From assembly GCF_024509525.1 (NCBI RefSeq), contig NZ_JAMWEM010000004.1, positions 124,001 through 188,000 on the forward strand: a stretch of 64,000 nucleotides of DNA, written 5' to 3'. Positions 40,910 to 50,400 of this stretch are shown here, piece by piece (the stretch's first letter is position 1; each line of letters starts with the position of its first letter). Made by a program: the position numbers and the translations under genes. Origin of the DNA: Streptococcus suis (GTDB lineage Bacteria; Bacillota; Bacilli; Lactobacillales; Streptococcaceae). The notes under the pieces are model-generated. The model had not been told where the DNA came from. It was given only the letters and a program-made list of their open reading frames with translations, and searched no databases.

Positions 40910-41341
40910 TCAGATCCGGGTTTCTTGTGCGGATTGATAGAGATTATCAATCACATTATCTAAGGATTGACGACTGAGTTGATTTTCCAGTTCTTGTTCA
41001 ACACTGGAAAAGATGGGAACCATTGCACCTTCTATATGCTGCCCAACTGGACAAGTAAGATTGGCATTCTTGTGTATCTGAAATAGTCGAATATGCTCCA
41101 CTTCTTGCGTCGCAAGGTAGATTTCCAATAAGCTAATATCCTTAGGGGACTTGCTCAATTGGTAGCCTGATCGCCCTTGGTGCGAAGTGATTAAGCCTGC
41201 ATTTTTCAAAAGTGCAATCACCTTGCGGATGTAGCTGGCATTGGTGCCAACGCTCTCAGCTAAGGCTTGCGAGCTAAGTATTTCCTTGCTCTCACTGATC
41301 ATGGTCAGTATATGAAGGGCTACTGAAAATTTTGTATCCAT
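40910..41341 (-). CDS. Rrf2 family transcriptional regulator
   Basis: A 143-residue Rrf2 repressor. I start at the ATG at 41341 behind aaaggagcacaa rather than at 41368. The winged helix spans SSQALAESVGTNASYIRKVIALLKNAGLI and the beta-wing SHQGRSGYQLSK. A single cysteine in NLTCPVGQHI occupies the place where Rrf2 members carry clusters or thiols, resembling the one-cysteine YwnA type. It lies upstream of the oxidoreductase; a gatctgacc..ggtcagat palindrome (40898-40915) spans its stop codon and may terminate. Confidence 0.88.
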   Translation of the reverse strand: MDTKFSVALHILTMISESKEILSSQALAESVGTNASYIRKVIALLKNAGLITSHQGRSGYQLSKSPKDISLLEIYLATQEVEHIRLFQIHKNANLTCPVGQHIEGAMVPIFSSVEQELENQLSRQSLDNVIDNLYQSAQETRI

Positions 41342-41355
41342 TTGTGCTCCTTTCT

Positions 41356-41408
41356 GTTCTTGTATCAACTACAAGAACAAGTTTATCATAAGAAAATCTA
41401 CTTGGCAA
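41356..41408 (-). promoter_or_regulatory. Rrf2 gene promoter and operator
   Basis: Minus strand TTGCCA (41403-41408), 17 bases, TAAACT (41380-41385). Immediately downstream is a perfect palindrome gttcttgta-tcaac-tacaagaac (41356-41378), placed to block initiation, consistent with autoregulation. Confidence 0.7.
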
Positions 41409-41467
41409 GTCTTTGGCTCAAAAGATAAAAAAAGTAACTCTCTTACTAGTCGAAAGTTACTTCCTGA

Positions 41468-41568
41468 TACTCAATGAAAATCAAAAGTAGCCTAGGAAAC
41501 GAAGGCGAAGATTGAGCAGGAGTTCTTCAAGGCAAGTTGACTACGGATCATTTTGATTTTAGAAGAGT
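41468..41568. repeat. Streptococcal intergenic repeat with inverted ends
   Basis: A ~100-base unit begins actcaatgaaaatcaaaa and ends ttttgattttagaagagt; the two ends are imperfect inverted repeats. This is the form of a repeat family common between streptococcal genes (ends ACTC..AAAATC / GATTTT..GAGT). The inside is degenerate and codes for nothing. Confidence 0.65.
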
Positions 41569-41613
41569 CTGAGTTTCAACTATTTTTCTGTTACTACTTA
41601 CCTAAGACTCTCA

Positions 41614-42228
41614 CTATATTTCATCTGGCTCTTGTCCGTCATGGGGCAGCCATTTGCAGTCGCTCAATTCCATATTGGTAAAGCGAGCTGTAAAACTGGA
41701 GTTTTCTGGCGAACAGGCATATAGCCCAAAAGCTATTTTCCCTGCCCCTTGATGAAAATGGCAAACCCGCATTTGTTTGAAATGGATACCGTCTTCGGAA
41801 TTTTCAAAACAGTAATCTGCTCCCCTGCGACTGAGCCTAAACCACATGGATTTGACTTGTGAACTGATTTCAGTAGTTGCCCAGTCAGAAAATCCGTGAT
41901 TGGTCACCACACTTCCCAAGTGTTGGAAGTCATCATTTTCATACTCTATCGAACACTTGAGCCAATTCTCCGAATCTTGATAAAGGACAATTCCACACTG
42001 GTCAAATCGAGTATGACTACCCGCAAAATCCGTCTTCACAGTAAAGGAAAAATAGTCCTCCTCCGTTTCCATTTGCAAGACAGGAGCATTGTCATTCACA
42101 AAATGGTAATAGGTCTTCTGCCACAAATCCGTCTTGGGGTGGGTGGTAATGGTAATTTCTTCATCTGAAATAGTGAATTGTCTCGGTGGACGGGTCCACA
42201 CTAAATCCTTGACTGTAAATTCTTTCAT
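41614..42228 (-). CDS. DUF1349 domain protein
   Basis: A 204-residue, single-domain beta protein of the concanavalin-like DUF1349 family: YHFVNDNAPVLQMETEEDYFSFTVKTDF, QCGIVLYQDSENWLKCSIEYE, WFRLSRRGADYCFENSEDG. It is soluble with no signal peptide. Its start codon overlaps the TIGR01440 stop by one base (TAATG), so the two are coupled. Such proteins may bind sugars, but the role is unknown. Confidence 0.82.
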   Translation of the reverse strand: MKEFTVKDLVWTRPPRQFTISDEEITITTHPKTDLWQKTYYHFVNDNAPVLQMETEEDYFSFTVKTDFAGSHTRFDQCGIVLYQDSENWLKCSIEYENDDFQHLGSVVTNHGFSDWATTEISSQVKSMWFRLSRRGADYCFENSEDGIHFKQMRVCHFHQGAGKIAFGLYACSPENSSFTARFTNMELSDCKWLPHDGQEPDEI

Positions 42229-42794
42229 TATGAACCTTTCCGTATCTTATCTTCCTGGTAAGCTGCACGAGCTCCGCCGATTAGTTTGGGTCGACTGGCA
42301 AGAGCGGTGACATGAGCCTGACCAATCTCACGCAGGCTAGGTCTGATGGGAACTTGGACGTGCTTGATGTGCATGCCGATAGCTGTATCGCCGATGTCTA
42401 CACCAGCCTGTGCGGTGATAAACTCGACTTCCACCGGGTCCTTCATATACTTGAAGGCCGCCAACTGACCTGAGCCACCTGCATGAAGGGTGGGCAAGAC
42501 ATTGACTATTTCCAAATCCTTTTGAACTGCCAATTCTCGCTCTACCACTAGGGCACGATTGAGGTGTTCACAGCCTTGGACAGCTAGGTAAATGCCCTTA
42601 GGAGTCAAAATATCCAAAATGGTTTCAACAACTACCTCACCGACTTCCAGACTGGAATTTTTGCCAATATGCCCACCAATGACCTCACTAGAAGACAAAC
42701 CTAGAACAAATATCTGCCCCTTTTGAAGATTGCTGAGGTCTAAAACTTCCTCAACAACCTGCTGGGTCTGTTCCTTAATTTCCTTTAATGACAT
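42228..42794 (-). CDS. TIGR01440 family protein (YwlG/DUF436)
   Basis: A 188-residue protein of the conserved TIGR01440/DUF436 family ([53 protein letters not shown]). Function is unknown. It overlaps the ECF-transporter gene by 20 bases in the truA operon. The last ~30 residues are duplicated in the chimeric pseudogene at 39503-39817. Confidence 0.85.
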   Translation of the reverse strand: MSLKEIKEQTQQVVEEVLDLSNLQKGQIFVLGLSSSEVIGGHIGKNSSLEVGEVVVETILDILTPKGIYLAVQGCEHLNRALVVERELAVQKDLEIVNVLPTLHAGGSGQLAAFKYMKDPVEVEFITAQAGVDIGDTAIGMHIKHVQVPIRPSLREIGQAHVTALASRPKLIGGARAAYQEDKIRKGS

Positions 42795-43260
42795 GATTTA
42801 CTGCACCAATTCTTTCTATTGCCTGAGCCAAGATGTAACCAACTACCAAACCAACTGTGTTTTGCAGAGTATTACTCATCAGACTTGTAACAGCGTCAGC
42901 TACATTATACATGAAACTAGATGCCACAAAATAGCCCCCAACCATAGAGAGCGTCGCCAAGACTAAACCGAGAATCCGTTTCTTACCTGTCCAACCCGCA
43001 AAGTAACCTTGAGCCCCGTGGAAGACTAGACTAAAGAATGCCCACTGGGGATAACCCAGCAAGAAGTCAATCAATAGCCCTGCCAAACCGCCGACAATGG
43101 CTCCCTCTTTCTTGCCCAAGTAAAAAGCCGTAAAGAAGACACCCACATCCAACAAAGTAAAAAATCCTGTCGGTGTCGGCACGTGAACAAAGGCCAAAAC
43201 CAAGCTCAAGGCTGTTAAGATAGCTAATAATACTAATTCCTGTGTTTTCTTATTTCTCAT
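42775..43260 (-). CDS. ECF transporter S component, probably for a vitamin B6/thiamine precursor
   Basis: A 161-residue membrane protein with five to six spans ([55 protein letters not shown], and others). It is an S component that captures a small substrate and works with the shared EcfAA'T module encoded elsewhere. Overlap of 11 bases with the pyridoxine/HMP kinase gene suggests the substrate is pyridoxine or hydroxymethylpyrimidine. Confidence 0.82.
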   Translation of the reverse strand: MRNKKTQELVLLAILTALSLVLAFVHVPTPTGFFTLLDVGVFFTAFYLGKKEGAIVGGLAGLLIDFLLGYPQWAFFSLVFHGAQGYFAGWTGKKRILGLVLATLSMVGGYFVASSFMYNVADAVTSLMSNTLQNTVGLVVGYILAQAIERIGAVNHVIKGN

Positions 43261-44011
43261 ATTGAATCACCCCATAATCATCTGATTTTTCAATCGCCGC
43301 ATGGACAAAGTCCTTGGACAGTCTGACCGCCTCCAAAGGCTCTTGATCCAGCAAAAGCTGACTGGCAATACTGGACGCAAAGGTACAGCCTGCCCCTACA
43401 TTGTTTTCTGACAACAGAGGCGACTGGAGCACCACCACTTCCTTACCGTCGTAGAACACATCCACTGCCTGCTGGCCACCCAAGCGATTGCCGCCCTTGA
43501 TGACCACCGCCTTGGCTCCCAAGTCATACAAGGTCACTGCCGCCTGCTTCATCTCCTCCACCGTTTTGATGTCTTTTTGGAGCAATAGCTGAGCTTCTGC
43601 CAGATTAGGCGTGATCATGTTGACATAGGGAAGGAACTTCAAGAGTTCATCTCGCAACTGGCTGACCTCAGTATCATGTGTTTCCTTGCAGACCAAGACC
43701 GGATCCAAGACCACAGGAATCTCCTGGTGAGCCTTGATAAACTCCAAAGCCTGCTCTGCTATGTCCACCGTGGGAAGCAAGCCAATCTTAATCGCAGAAA
43801 AGGGCACATCCTTCAAACTAGTCAGTTGCTGGGCAAATACCGCAGCCTCCGTCGGAATGACCTCAAAGCCCTTGTCGGTCAGAGCTGTCAAGCAAGTCAC
43901 CGCTACAAACCCATGCAGCTTGTGGACAGCATAAGTCGTCAGATCCGCATGAAGACCCCCACCGCTGAAAATATCGTTGCCCGAAAGAGCCAAAATGTAC
44001 TTAGTCTTCAT
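43250..44011 (-). CDS. pdxK: Pyridoxine / hydroxymethylpyrimidine kinase
   Basis: A 253-residue ribokinase-fold kinase. The substrate half has [22 protein letters not shown] and [14 protein letters not shown], the nucleotide half [22 protein letters not shown] and the anion-hole/catalytic [17 protein letters not shown]. ThiD and the Gram-positive PdxK are close relatives; the single-domain form next to truA and an ECF S component is usually called PdxK in streptococci, but ThiD activity is possible. Confidence 0.85.
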   Translation of the reverse strand: MKTKYILALSGNDIFSGGGLHADLTTYAVHKLHGFVAVTCLTALTDKGFEVIPTEAAVFAQQLTSLKDVPFSAIKIGLLPTVDIAEQALEFIKAHQEIPVVLDPVLVCKETHDTEVSQLRDELLKFLPYVNMITPNLAEAQLLLQKDIKTVEEMKQAAVTLYDLGAKAVVIKGGNRLGGQQAVDVFYDGKEVVVLQSPLLSENNVGAGCTFASSIASQLLLDQEPLEAVRLSKDFVHAAIEKSDDYGVIQYEK

Positions 44012-44750
44012 AGATAATCTCCTTTAGATAGAGGCCGTTGCCTGCCGCAGTCGGACCTGCCAAACCACGATCTTTTTCTGCCAAAATCCGCTTGATCTGC
44101 CCAACAGGCATGCGACCATTACCAATTTTCAGCAGGGTTCCAACCATATTCCGCACCTGCTTGTACAAAAAACCGTTGCCTGAAAAGGTAAAAATCAAGA
44201 ACTGCCGCCGCTGGTCGTATTCCAGACTTGCCGCCGTAATGGTCCGCACCTTGTCCTCCACCGAGGTCCCTGAAGCCGTAAAACCTGTAAAGTCGTGAGT
44301 CCCCACCAAGTCCTGAATAGCTTCTTCTATCAAGCTCAAGTCCAAATCATAGGGATAAAAGGTTGCATAGTGTCGCATCATGGGATTCTTGGGTCGGCCA
44401 ATATCCACCAGAAACTCATAGGTCTTGCTGTGCTTGGCATAGCGGCAATGAAAATCGTCCGCCACCTGCTCCACACTGACCACATCAATATCCTCAGGTG
44501 TTTGAGTATCAAGAGCAAAGCGGAGCTTCTCAGCATCTCGACTGCCAGCCAAGTCAAAGTGAATCACCTGACCGTAAGCGTGAACCCCTGCGTCTGTCCG
44601 ACCCGCACCATGAACGGTTACTGGCTGGCCACTGTTCAATCTTACTAACGTTTTTTCGATTTCTTCCTGAACTGTACGGGCATGGGGCTGGCGTTGGAAA
44701 CCAGAAAAATCATGGCCGTCGTAGGAAATAATTGCCATATATCGTGTCAT
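44001..44750 (-). CDS. truA: tRNA pseudouridine synthase A
   Basis: TruA makes pseudouridine at positions 38-40 of tRNA anticodon arms. The 249-residue protein starts at the ATG at 44750 ([21 protein letters not shown]) with the catalytic aspartate in [15 protein letters not shown] at ~53. [10 protein letters not shown] and [19 protein letters not shown] follow. It heads an operon with pdxK, the ECF gene, TIGR01440 and DUF1349, each overlapping the next. A -10 lies so close that the mRNA may be leaderless. Confidence 0.95.
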   Translation of the reverse strand: MTRYMAIISYDGHDFSGFQRQPHARTVQEEIEKTLVRLNSGQPVTVHGAGRTDAGVHAYGQVIHFDLAGSRDAEKLRFALDTQTPEDIDVVSVEQVADDFHCRYAKHSKTYEFLVDIGRPKNPMMRHYATFYPYDLDLSLIEEAIQDLVGTHDFTGFTASGTSVEDKVRTITAASLEYDQRRQFLIFTFSGNGFLYKQVRNMVGTLLKIGNGRMPVGQIKRILAEKDRGLAGPTAAGNGLYLKEIIYED

Positions 44751-44756
44751 GTTCTG

Positions 44757-44786
44757 ATTGTAGCACACGCAAACTTAGAAAAACAA
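44757..44786 (-). promoter_or_regulatory. truA promoter, start point on the ATG
   Basis: Minus strand TTGTTT (44781-44786), 18 bases, TACAAT (44757-44762) with extended TGC. The expected first transcribed base, seven past the -10, is the A of the truA ATG at 44750; no ribosome site is visible upstream. Confidence 0.55.
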
Positions 44787-44833
44787 GCCTATAAAACAAA
44801 AACTGTACTAGCACAGATGGACCCCTTCTAAGT

Positions 44834-44889
44834 TTGACAGCTTTCATAAAAAGAATTATAATGAAGAAAAGTAAATTAGAATTATTCTT
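44834..44889 (+). promoter_or_regulatory. perR promoter with Per box
   Basis: TTGACA (44834-44839), 17 bases, TATAAT (44857-44862) is a perfect promoter. A Per-box-like ttagaattattctt (44876-44889) lies just after the start point, suggesting autoregulation. Confidence 0.75.
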
Positions 44890-44909
44890 GAAAAGAACAG
44901 GAGGCACGA

Positions 44910-45377
44910 ATGGAACTACACTCTCACCTTAACGCAGAAAACCAAACTGCCTTTGAGCATGTTATTCAACACTTAAAGGAAAAAGGTGTTCGCATTACAG
45001 AAACACGTAAGGCCGTTGTAGCCTATATCATTGATAGCGACGATCACCCAAGTGCTGAAATGATATACAAAGACCTCCTGCCCAACTATCCTAACATGAG
45101 TTTGGCAACTGTCTATAACAACCTCAAAGTGCTCTTAGAAGAAGGATTTGTCACTGAACTCAAGCGCACCAATGACACGACAACCTATTATGATTTCATG
45201 GGCCACGAACATCTCAATGTCATCTGTGAAAAATGCGGGAAAATAACGGACTTCATGGACGTCGAAATCCCTAGCCTCAAACGCGAAGCCCATGAACAAA
45301 CAGGCTATAAGATTACCAAGGAAGTCCTATCCATTTACGGCATCTGTCCTGATTGTCAACTAAACAAGGAGTCTTAG
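44910..45377 (+). CDS. perR: Fur-family peroxide regulator PerR
   Basis: A 155-residue Fur-family repressor. The winged helix (EKGVRITETRKAVVAYII, MSLATVYNNLKVLLEEGFV) and dimer domain (YYDFMGHEHLNVICEKCGKITDF) carry the histidines of the sensory metal site, with two CxxC zinc motifs, CEKC and CPDC. In streptococci this single Fur-like protein is PerR, which senses H2O2 through metal-catalysed histidine oxidation. The downstream ATPase with three Per boxes is a characteristic target. Confidence 0.92.
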   Translation: MELHSHLNAENQTAFEHVIQHLKEKGVRITETRKAVVAYIIDSDDHPSAEMIYKDLLPNYPNMSLATVYNNLKVLLEEGFVTELKRTNDTTTYYDFMGHEHLNVICEKCGKITDFMDVEIPSLKREAHEQTGYKITKEVLSIYGICPDCQLNKES

Positions 45378-45401
45378 AAAGCAACCAGTGGTTGCTTTTT
45401 T
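45378..45401 (+). terminator. perR terminator
   Basis: Stem aaagcaacc/ggttgcttt with a tri-base loop and T6, at the perR stop. Confidence 0.9.
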
Positions 45402-45433
45402 GCTTTCTCTTTGAATTGTCTGAATTCTCTTAT

Positions 45434-45510
45434 TTAGAATTATTCTAAAAAGACTTGACTTTCTATTTAGAACTGTTATAATCAACTTAGGTAAATGATA
45501 ATTATTCTAA
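45434..45510 (+). promoter_or_regulatory. pmtA promoter flanked by three Per boxes
   Basis: TTGACT (45455-45460), 16 bases, TATAAT (45477-45482) with extended TGT. Three 7-1-7 Per boxes are present: TTAGAATTATTCTAA (45434-45448, a perfect palindrome), ttagaactgttataa over the -10 (45467-45481), and tgataattattctaa downstream (45496-45510). The set implies tight PerR control. Confidence 0.85.
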
Positions 45511-45527
45511 ATAAAGGAACTAAAACT

Positions 45528-47396
45528 ATGGCACTCGTAATCAAGCTCAGACAGCACGTACACATCATCACAACTTCTCTCTGTCTGTTGTTGATCCTCA
45601 TCGGGATTTTCTTACTTCAAACTAATCAGGGAGTCACATCCGTTTTCTTCATTCTAGCTTTTATCATCGGTGGCTACCAGTCCGCTAAAGAGGGGCTTAC
45701 CGAGCTCATTTTCGACAAGCACCTGTCCGTTGACCTGCTCATGATTTTGGCTGCTATCGGTTCTGGTATTATCGGCTACTGGATGGAAGGAGCTCTACTC
45801 ATCTTCATCTTCTCTCTTTCTTCTACTTTAGAAGAATTAGCCATGGAAAAAAGCAAGAATGCAATCGCCGCCCTCATGAACATGACTCCCCCAACTGCTC
45901 GTAAAATCGAGGAAAATGGTGACATCACTGTCTCAGACACGGCAGCCATTCGCATCGGTGACCTCTTGCAAGTTCGTAAGGGGGACACTGTACCGCTGGA
46001 TGCTACCCTCATCAGTCCGCGATCCATCTTTGATGAAGCCATGATTACAGGTGAGCCTCTTCCTGCGGAGAAAATGGCTGGCGATGCTGTTATCGGCGGA
46101 ACCATTAACCAAGGTCCAACTGTGACAGTTCAAGTTACGGCTGAGAAAGGCAATGCTCTCTTTGATAAAATCGTTCAGATGGTCGAAAATGCCCAAGAAT
46201 CCAAATCAAAAACAGCGACTTTCATTGAAAATATGGAAGATACCTATGTCAAGGTTGTCTTGCTTGTGGTCCCTCTCTTCATCCTCTTTGCTCATTTTGC
46301 ACTGGGCTGGGACTGGTTGACTGCCTTCTACCGTGGCATGATTCTCTTGACCATCGCTTCTCCTTGTGCCCTCGTAGCTTCTTCTTCACCCGCAACACTT
46401 TCTGCCATCAGCCGTGCGGCACGCAAGGGCATGATTATTAAGGGTGGTGACATTGCGGATAACATCGCCAATCTAGAAGCCATCGTCTTTGACAAGACGG
46501 GTACCCTAACCATTGGTAAACCTGAGGTTGTAGGTGCGACCTATCTTGGCGATGAGGAGCTTATCAAACAGGTTGTTCAGGCAGTTGAAAAACAATCGAG
46601 CCACCCGATCGCTCAGGCTCTGATGACTTATACGGCTGACAGCTCTGCCATTGACCTCCAAAGCCTAGAAGACATGACCGGAAAAGGCTTGGTAGCTCGC
46701 TATCAGGGCGACAGCTGGAAAATCGGTAAGGCGGGCTTTGTGGTGGATAGCTTGGTCAGTCCCCTGTCTGCTGGCTTGCTGACACAGATCGATGAGGCGG
46801 AAAGCACTGGGAAAACCCTGGTCTATGTCAGCCAAAATGATGTCCTTGTGGCGTTCTTCATGGTGGAAGATAGTTTGAAGCCTGAGAGCAAGCAGCTAAT
46901 TGCCCAGTTGAAAGAGATGGGCGTGACACCAATTCTCTTGACGGGCGACCAAGAAAAGACGGCTCGTTACGTGGCGAGTCAGGTCGGTATTGAGCGGGTC
47001 ATTGCCAACTGCTTACCGACGGACAAGGCTGCTATTATCCGAGAACTGCAAACCGAGTTTGCGTCTGTCGGTATGGTGGGGGACGGCATCAACGATGCTC
47101 CTGCCCTTGCCCAAGCCAATGTTAGCTATGCTATGGGAAGCGGAACGGATATCGCTATGGAGTCTGCTGACATCGTGCTCATGGAAGACCTGACACGGAT
47201 TCCTTACTCCATTCGTCTATCTAAAAAAATGTGGAGCATCATCAAGCAAAATATCATTTTTGCCCTATCTGTCATTGCCCTTCTTATCATCTCCAACCTC
47301 TTCCAGTCTATCAACCTCCCACTCGGTGTGGTGGGCCACGAAGGATCAACTATTTTGGTCATTCTCAACGGACTGAGACTCTTGTATTTTAAATAG
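45528..47396 (+). CDS. pmtA: P1B4-type metal efflux ATPase (PmtA-like)
   Basis: A 622-residue metal P-type ATPase, starting at the ATG at 45528 behind aaaggaac. It has the SPC membrane motif (TIASPCALVASSSPA) of the P1B4 group, the phosphorylation site VFDKTGTLTIG, the HP locus SSHPIAQAL and GDGINDAPALA. No N-terminal CxxC metal domain is present. P1B4 enzymes export iron, cobalt or zinc; in streptococci the PerR-regulated PmtA exports Fe(II). The PerR gene next door and three Per boxes strongly support that role. Confidence 0.9.
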   Translation: MALVIKLRQHVHIITTSLCLLLILIGIFLLQTNQGVTSVFFILAFIIGGYQSAKEGLTELIFDKHLSVDLLMILAAIGSGIIGYWMEGALLIFIFSLSSTLEELAMEKSKNAIAALMNMTPPTARKIEENGDITVSDTAAIRIGDLLQVRKGDTVPLDATLISPRSIFDEAMITGEPLPAEKMAGDAVIGGTINQGPTVTVQVTAEKGNALFDKIVQMVENAQESKSKTATFIENMEDTYVKVVLLVVPLFILFAHFALGWDWLTAFYRGMILLTIASPCALVASSSPATLSAISRAARKGMIIKGGDIADNIANLEAIVFDKTGTLTIGKPEVVGATYLGDEELIKQVVQAVEKQSSHPIAQALMTYTADSSAIDLQSLEDMTGKGLVARYQGDSWKIGKAGFVVDSLVSPLSAGLLTQIDEAESTGKTLVYVSQNDVLVAFFMVEDSLKPESKQLIAQLKEMGVTPILLTGDQEKTARYVASQVGIERVIANCLPTDKAAIIRELQTEFASVGMVGDGINDAPALAQANVSYAMGSGTDIAMESADIVLMEDLTRIPYSIRLSKKMWSIIKQNIIFALSVIALLIISNLFQSINLPLGVVGHEGSTILVILNGLRLLYFK

Positions 47397-47398
47397 CC

Positions 47399-47426
47399 GA
47401 AAACCGCCAGGTAGCTGGCGGTTTTC
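47399..47426. terminator. pmtA terminator
   Basis: A perfect 12-bp stem gaaaaccgccag/ctggcggttttc with a 4-base loop. Confidence 0.92.
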
Positions 47427-47448
47427 CTTTGTGATTTTGAAATTTAGA

Positions 47449-47474
47449 AAAACTTGCCAAAAATGACAAGTTTT
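47449..47474 (-). terminator. Terminator of the helicase gene
   Basis: Stem aaaacttg/caagtttt just beyond the stop of the large helicase, with T run in the minus direction. Confidence 0.75.
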
Positions 47475-47482
47475 CCTTCAAT

Positions 47483-50400
47483 TTACCCAAAAGATTTATC
47501 AATCAACTCCTGCATCCTGCCTTCCTTGGCATAAGGAACAGTATCCACTTGTAAAAAGTTTTTCCGACTGATAGTGTCAGGTAAGGTGCCAAAGATGAAC
47601 TCCAAAGCGATCTTATGGATAATAGCCGTTGGCGCAAAGCCGTGTACTTGCTCTTCCAAGATATGCTTGAGCCGCTCATGCCCTTCTGGAAAGGCTGCTT
47701 GTAAGCCTTGGCTATTATAGAGGCGTTTGACCAACTCTGTGATATAGAGCCCTGACTTCATATAGAGGTCAATAAAGGTTTTGGACGGGTCATCGAAGAT
47801 ACCAGGATTTTCCTTTTCCAACTCATCCACCATTTTCTGAACAAGCTTCTTCGGTGTGAAGATTTGGTTGGTCTTTTGAGGTGGAATATAGTCAAAGATG
47901 TCTTCTGTCCTATCTTCAAAATAGTTTGCCAGCTCTGCTTTTTTCCGTAAAAATTCTTGGATGGCCTGATCAAAGGTCGGCTGGTCAAAGAGATGGCCGG
48001 CAAATTCAGGTCCACCATCACGCAAATAACGGAATTGGTTGAGGTTGATGCCTGTTACCTCGATGAAGACTTCATCTGGTACGTAGCTATCGAAGTTTGC
48101 CAAAGTTAAGTTCTCATCCCCATAAGCCATGATGAAGCTTGGAATGGTCCGTGCAAAGCCACGTAAGTGACCACGAATCTCGTCCTCAACCTGAGCCTTG
48201 GTGCGTTCTCGCTGCTTGACTTCCTGCTGTTTGACCAAATCATGCGGCAAATCCTGCACTTTTTCTGCCAGCCGTTGCCGTAACTCTGCTTGATGGGCTT
48301 GGTGCGCTTCTATCTTCTTGGCTTGATAGGCCTGCTCTAGTTCCTCTTGTTGCTGACTATCCACCGTTTCCTTCAAAGCTTCTTGGTATTCATTTTCGAG
48401 ATGAGCCTGCTGAATATCAAATTCTTTTTCGCTACGCTGGATGAGGGTCTCAATCTCCGTATGAATCTGCTTCTCAATTTGTTTGCTTTCACGATTGGTC
48501 AAGTCATAGCCAGCAGTTAGGTCTGCCACCAAGGTAGAGGATATTTCTTTCTGAACTGTTTTTACAAATGCCTTGTCAACGGTTTCCACCTGGTCAACCA
48601 ACTCTTCCACAGTGTCTAACAAATCATAAACTTTTGTCCCAAAAAGGACTTCTTGACGGTTGATGACCAAGTCTTCTGCCACCTGAACCTGTCCTTCTTC
48701 ATCCACCTCAATATCTGGAAATCCAAGTGTATCAGGTGCATGACTGATTTTCCCTTGTTGCTCAACAGGCAGTTCATCCAAGATGTCCAAGACTAGCTGA
48801 CTAGCACGGAAAATACCTGCGATATTGTCAAATAGGAAATTGGACATAAAGCCACGCTTGATGACTTCTGCTGCTCGTATCTGGCTTGGAATGGTCATGA
48901 CTGCCTGAGCGTCAATTTCCACCATCTTGCCTTCCCTATCTTCTGCGATAACTGGGAAAAAGTTGAGCAGGTTGCGGATATTTTCTTCTCTGGTTTGACT
49001 GGTTCCTGCACCGCCAGCAGTCGCTAGACTGAGGTTGTTGGCAAAGTCACTAAAGAGTGACAAGGTTCGCTCAGGAGCAAAATCAAAGACATAGGCCCGC
49101 TCTTTGCGGTAAACCTTGTCTCCTTCCACCCAACTGTAAGGGTTTTGGGCACGAAAGGCCGCCTGCATATAGAGGGCTGGAGATTGAAGATTGCTCAACA
49201 TCAAGACTGCTGTCCACTCTGGAATGGTCACACCAGTCGTCAACTGACCGACAGACAGGGTGATGGTATAGTCATGTTCAGCAATAGCCTTCCTAACCAT
49301 ATCGAGTGACTTGCCATTGGCTTCTGTATCCTCAGCTTCTCGCTGACTGGCAGAACCTGCAGCCAGCACAATCTTATACCGGTCAAAGGTTGGATGGTCT
49401 TCCAACAAGTCTTTCAAAGCCTTAGCAGAGGCCACTCGGTCTAATAGCCAAAAGCTGTGCTTGATTTCCCGGCGGAGCTCCCTAGTTGAAAATGGGTATT
49501 TTTCATTAGAGGTCAGGGTGTTCAGCCATTCTTTGACTTCTCTCTCATGGATAAAGCTACCTGATTCATTGGTCGCAAAAAATTCATTCAAGTCAAAGGC
49601 AAAATCAACCGTTTCACTGCCAAAATCTGCCCCATCTCGAACCCTGTCCGTGATCATCTTGGACATCTGGTAGGTGAACATGTTGAGCTGGGGAAGGTTT
49701 TCATAGGGATTTTCTTGCTCGGAGCTTGAGAGCCAATCTTGCTTGGCAGCCTGCTCATCCGCATAGGACCAGTTGTAAATCTGGTTTTCCGAAAACTTGC
49801 CCTTGGCTAGAGCCTTAAAGGGAGTCCCTGACAAGTGGAGGGTAAAGTTGCGCTGAATTTGGTGAAAGGCAACATCTGTTTTTTCCGTATCCACTCCTTC
49901 ATGGGCCTCATCAATGACCAAGAGATCCCACTGGGTCTTGGCTACCCACTGCAATTTATCATAAGCGCCGCCGAAGTATTTGGACCCTTTCAGATCTTGC
50001 AGGCTTAAAAAGGCGATTTCCTTCGCGTCTTCCTCGGTAAAGAGGAGTTTATGGAAGTCCTCTCGTGATAGGGCTGGTCTGCCCTTGAGGGAATCCGACT
50101 CCGAAACAAATTTATAGGAGGTTGATCCAGCGATAAACTTATGAAAATCATCAAACCAAGAATTGGCGATGGCTGGACGGTTGGTCACAATCAAGACTCG
50201 GTCACAGTTGAGTCGTTTGACCAAGTCATAGGTGGCCAGGGTCTTGCCAAAGCGTGGCTTGGCATTCCAGAGAAACTCTTTCTTACGCGCGTCCTGATTG
50301 GTCTGGATATAGGTCAAGGTTTGCTGGACAGCTTCTTCCTGCTCCTGTCTGAGCTGGTAGTCCATCTGCTCCCCTGGCTGATAGCCTGCATAGTCGTGTC

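Noticed and set aside
41468..41568. Small coding frame in the intergenic repeat
   Set aside because: The inverted ends and degenerate inside match a non-coding streptococcal repeat; no start with a ribosome site.
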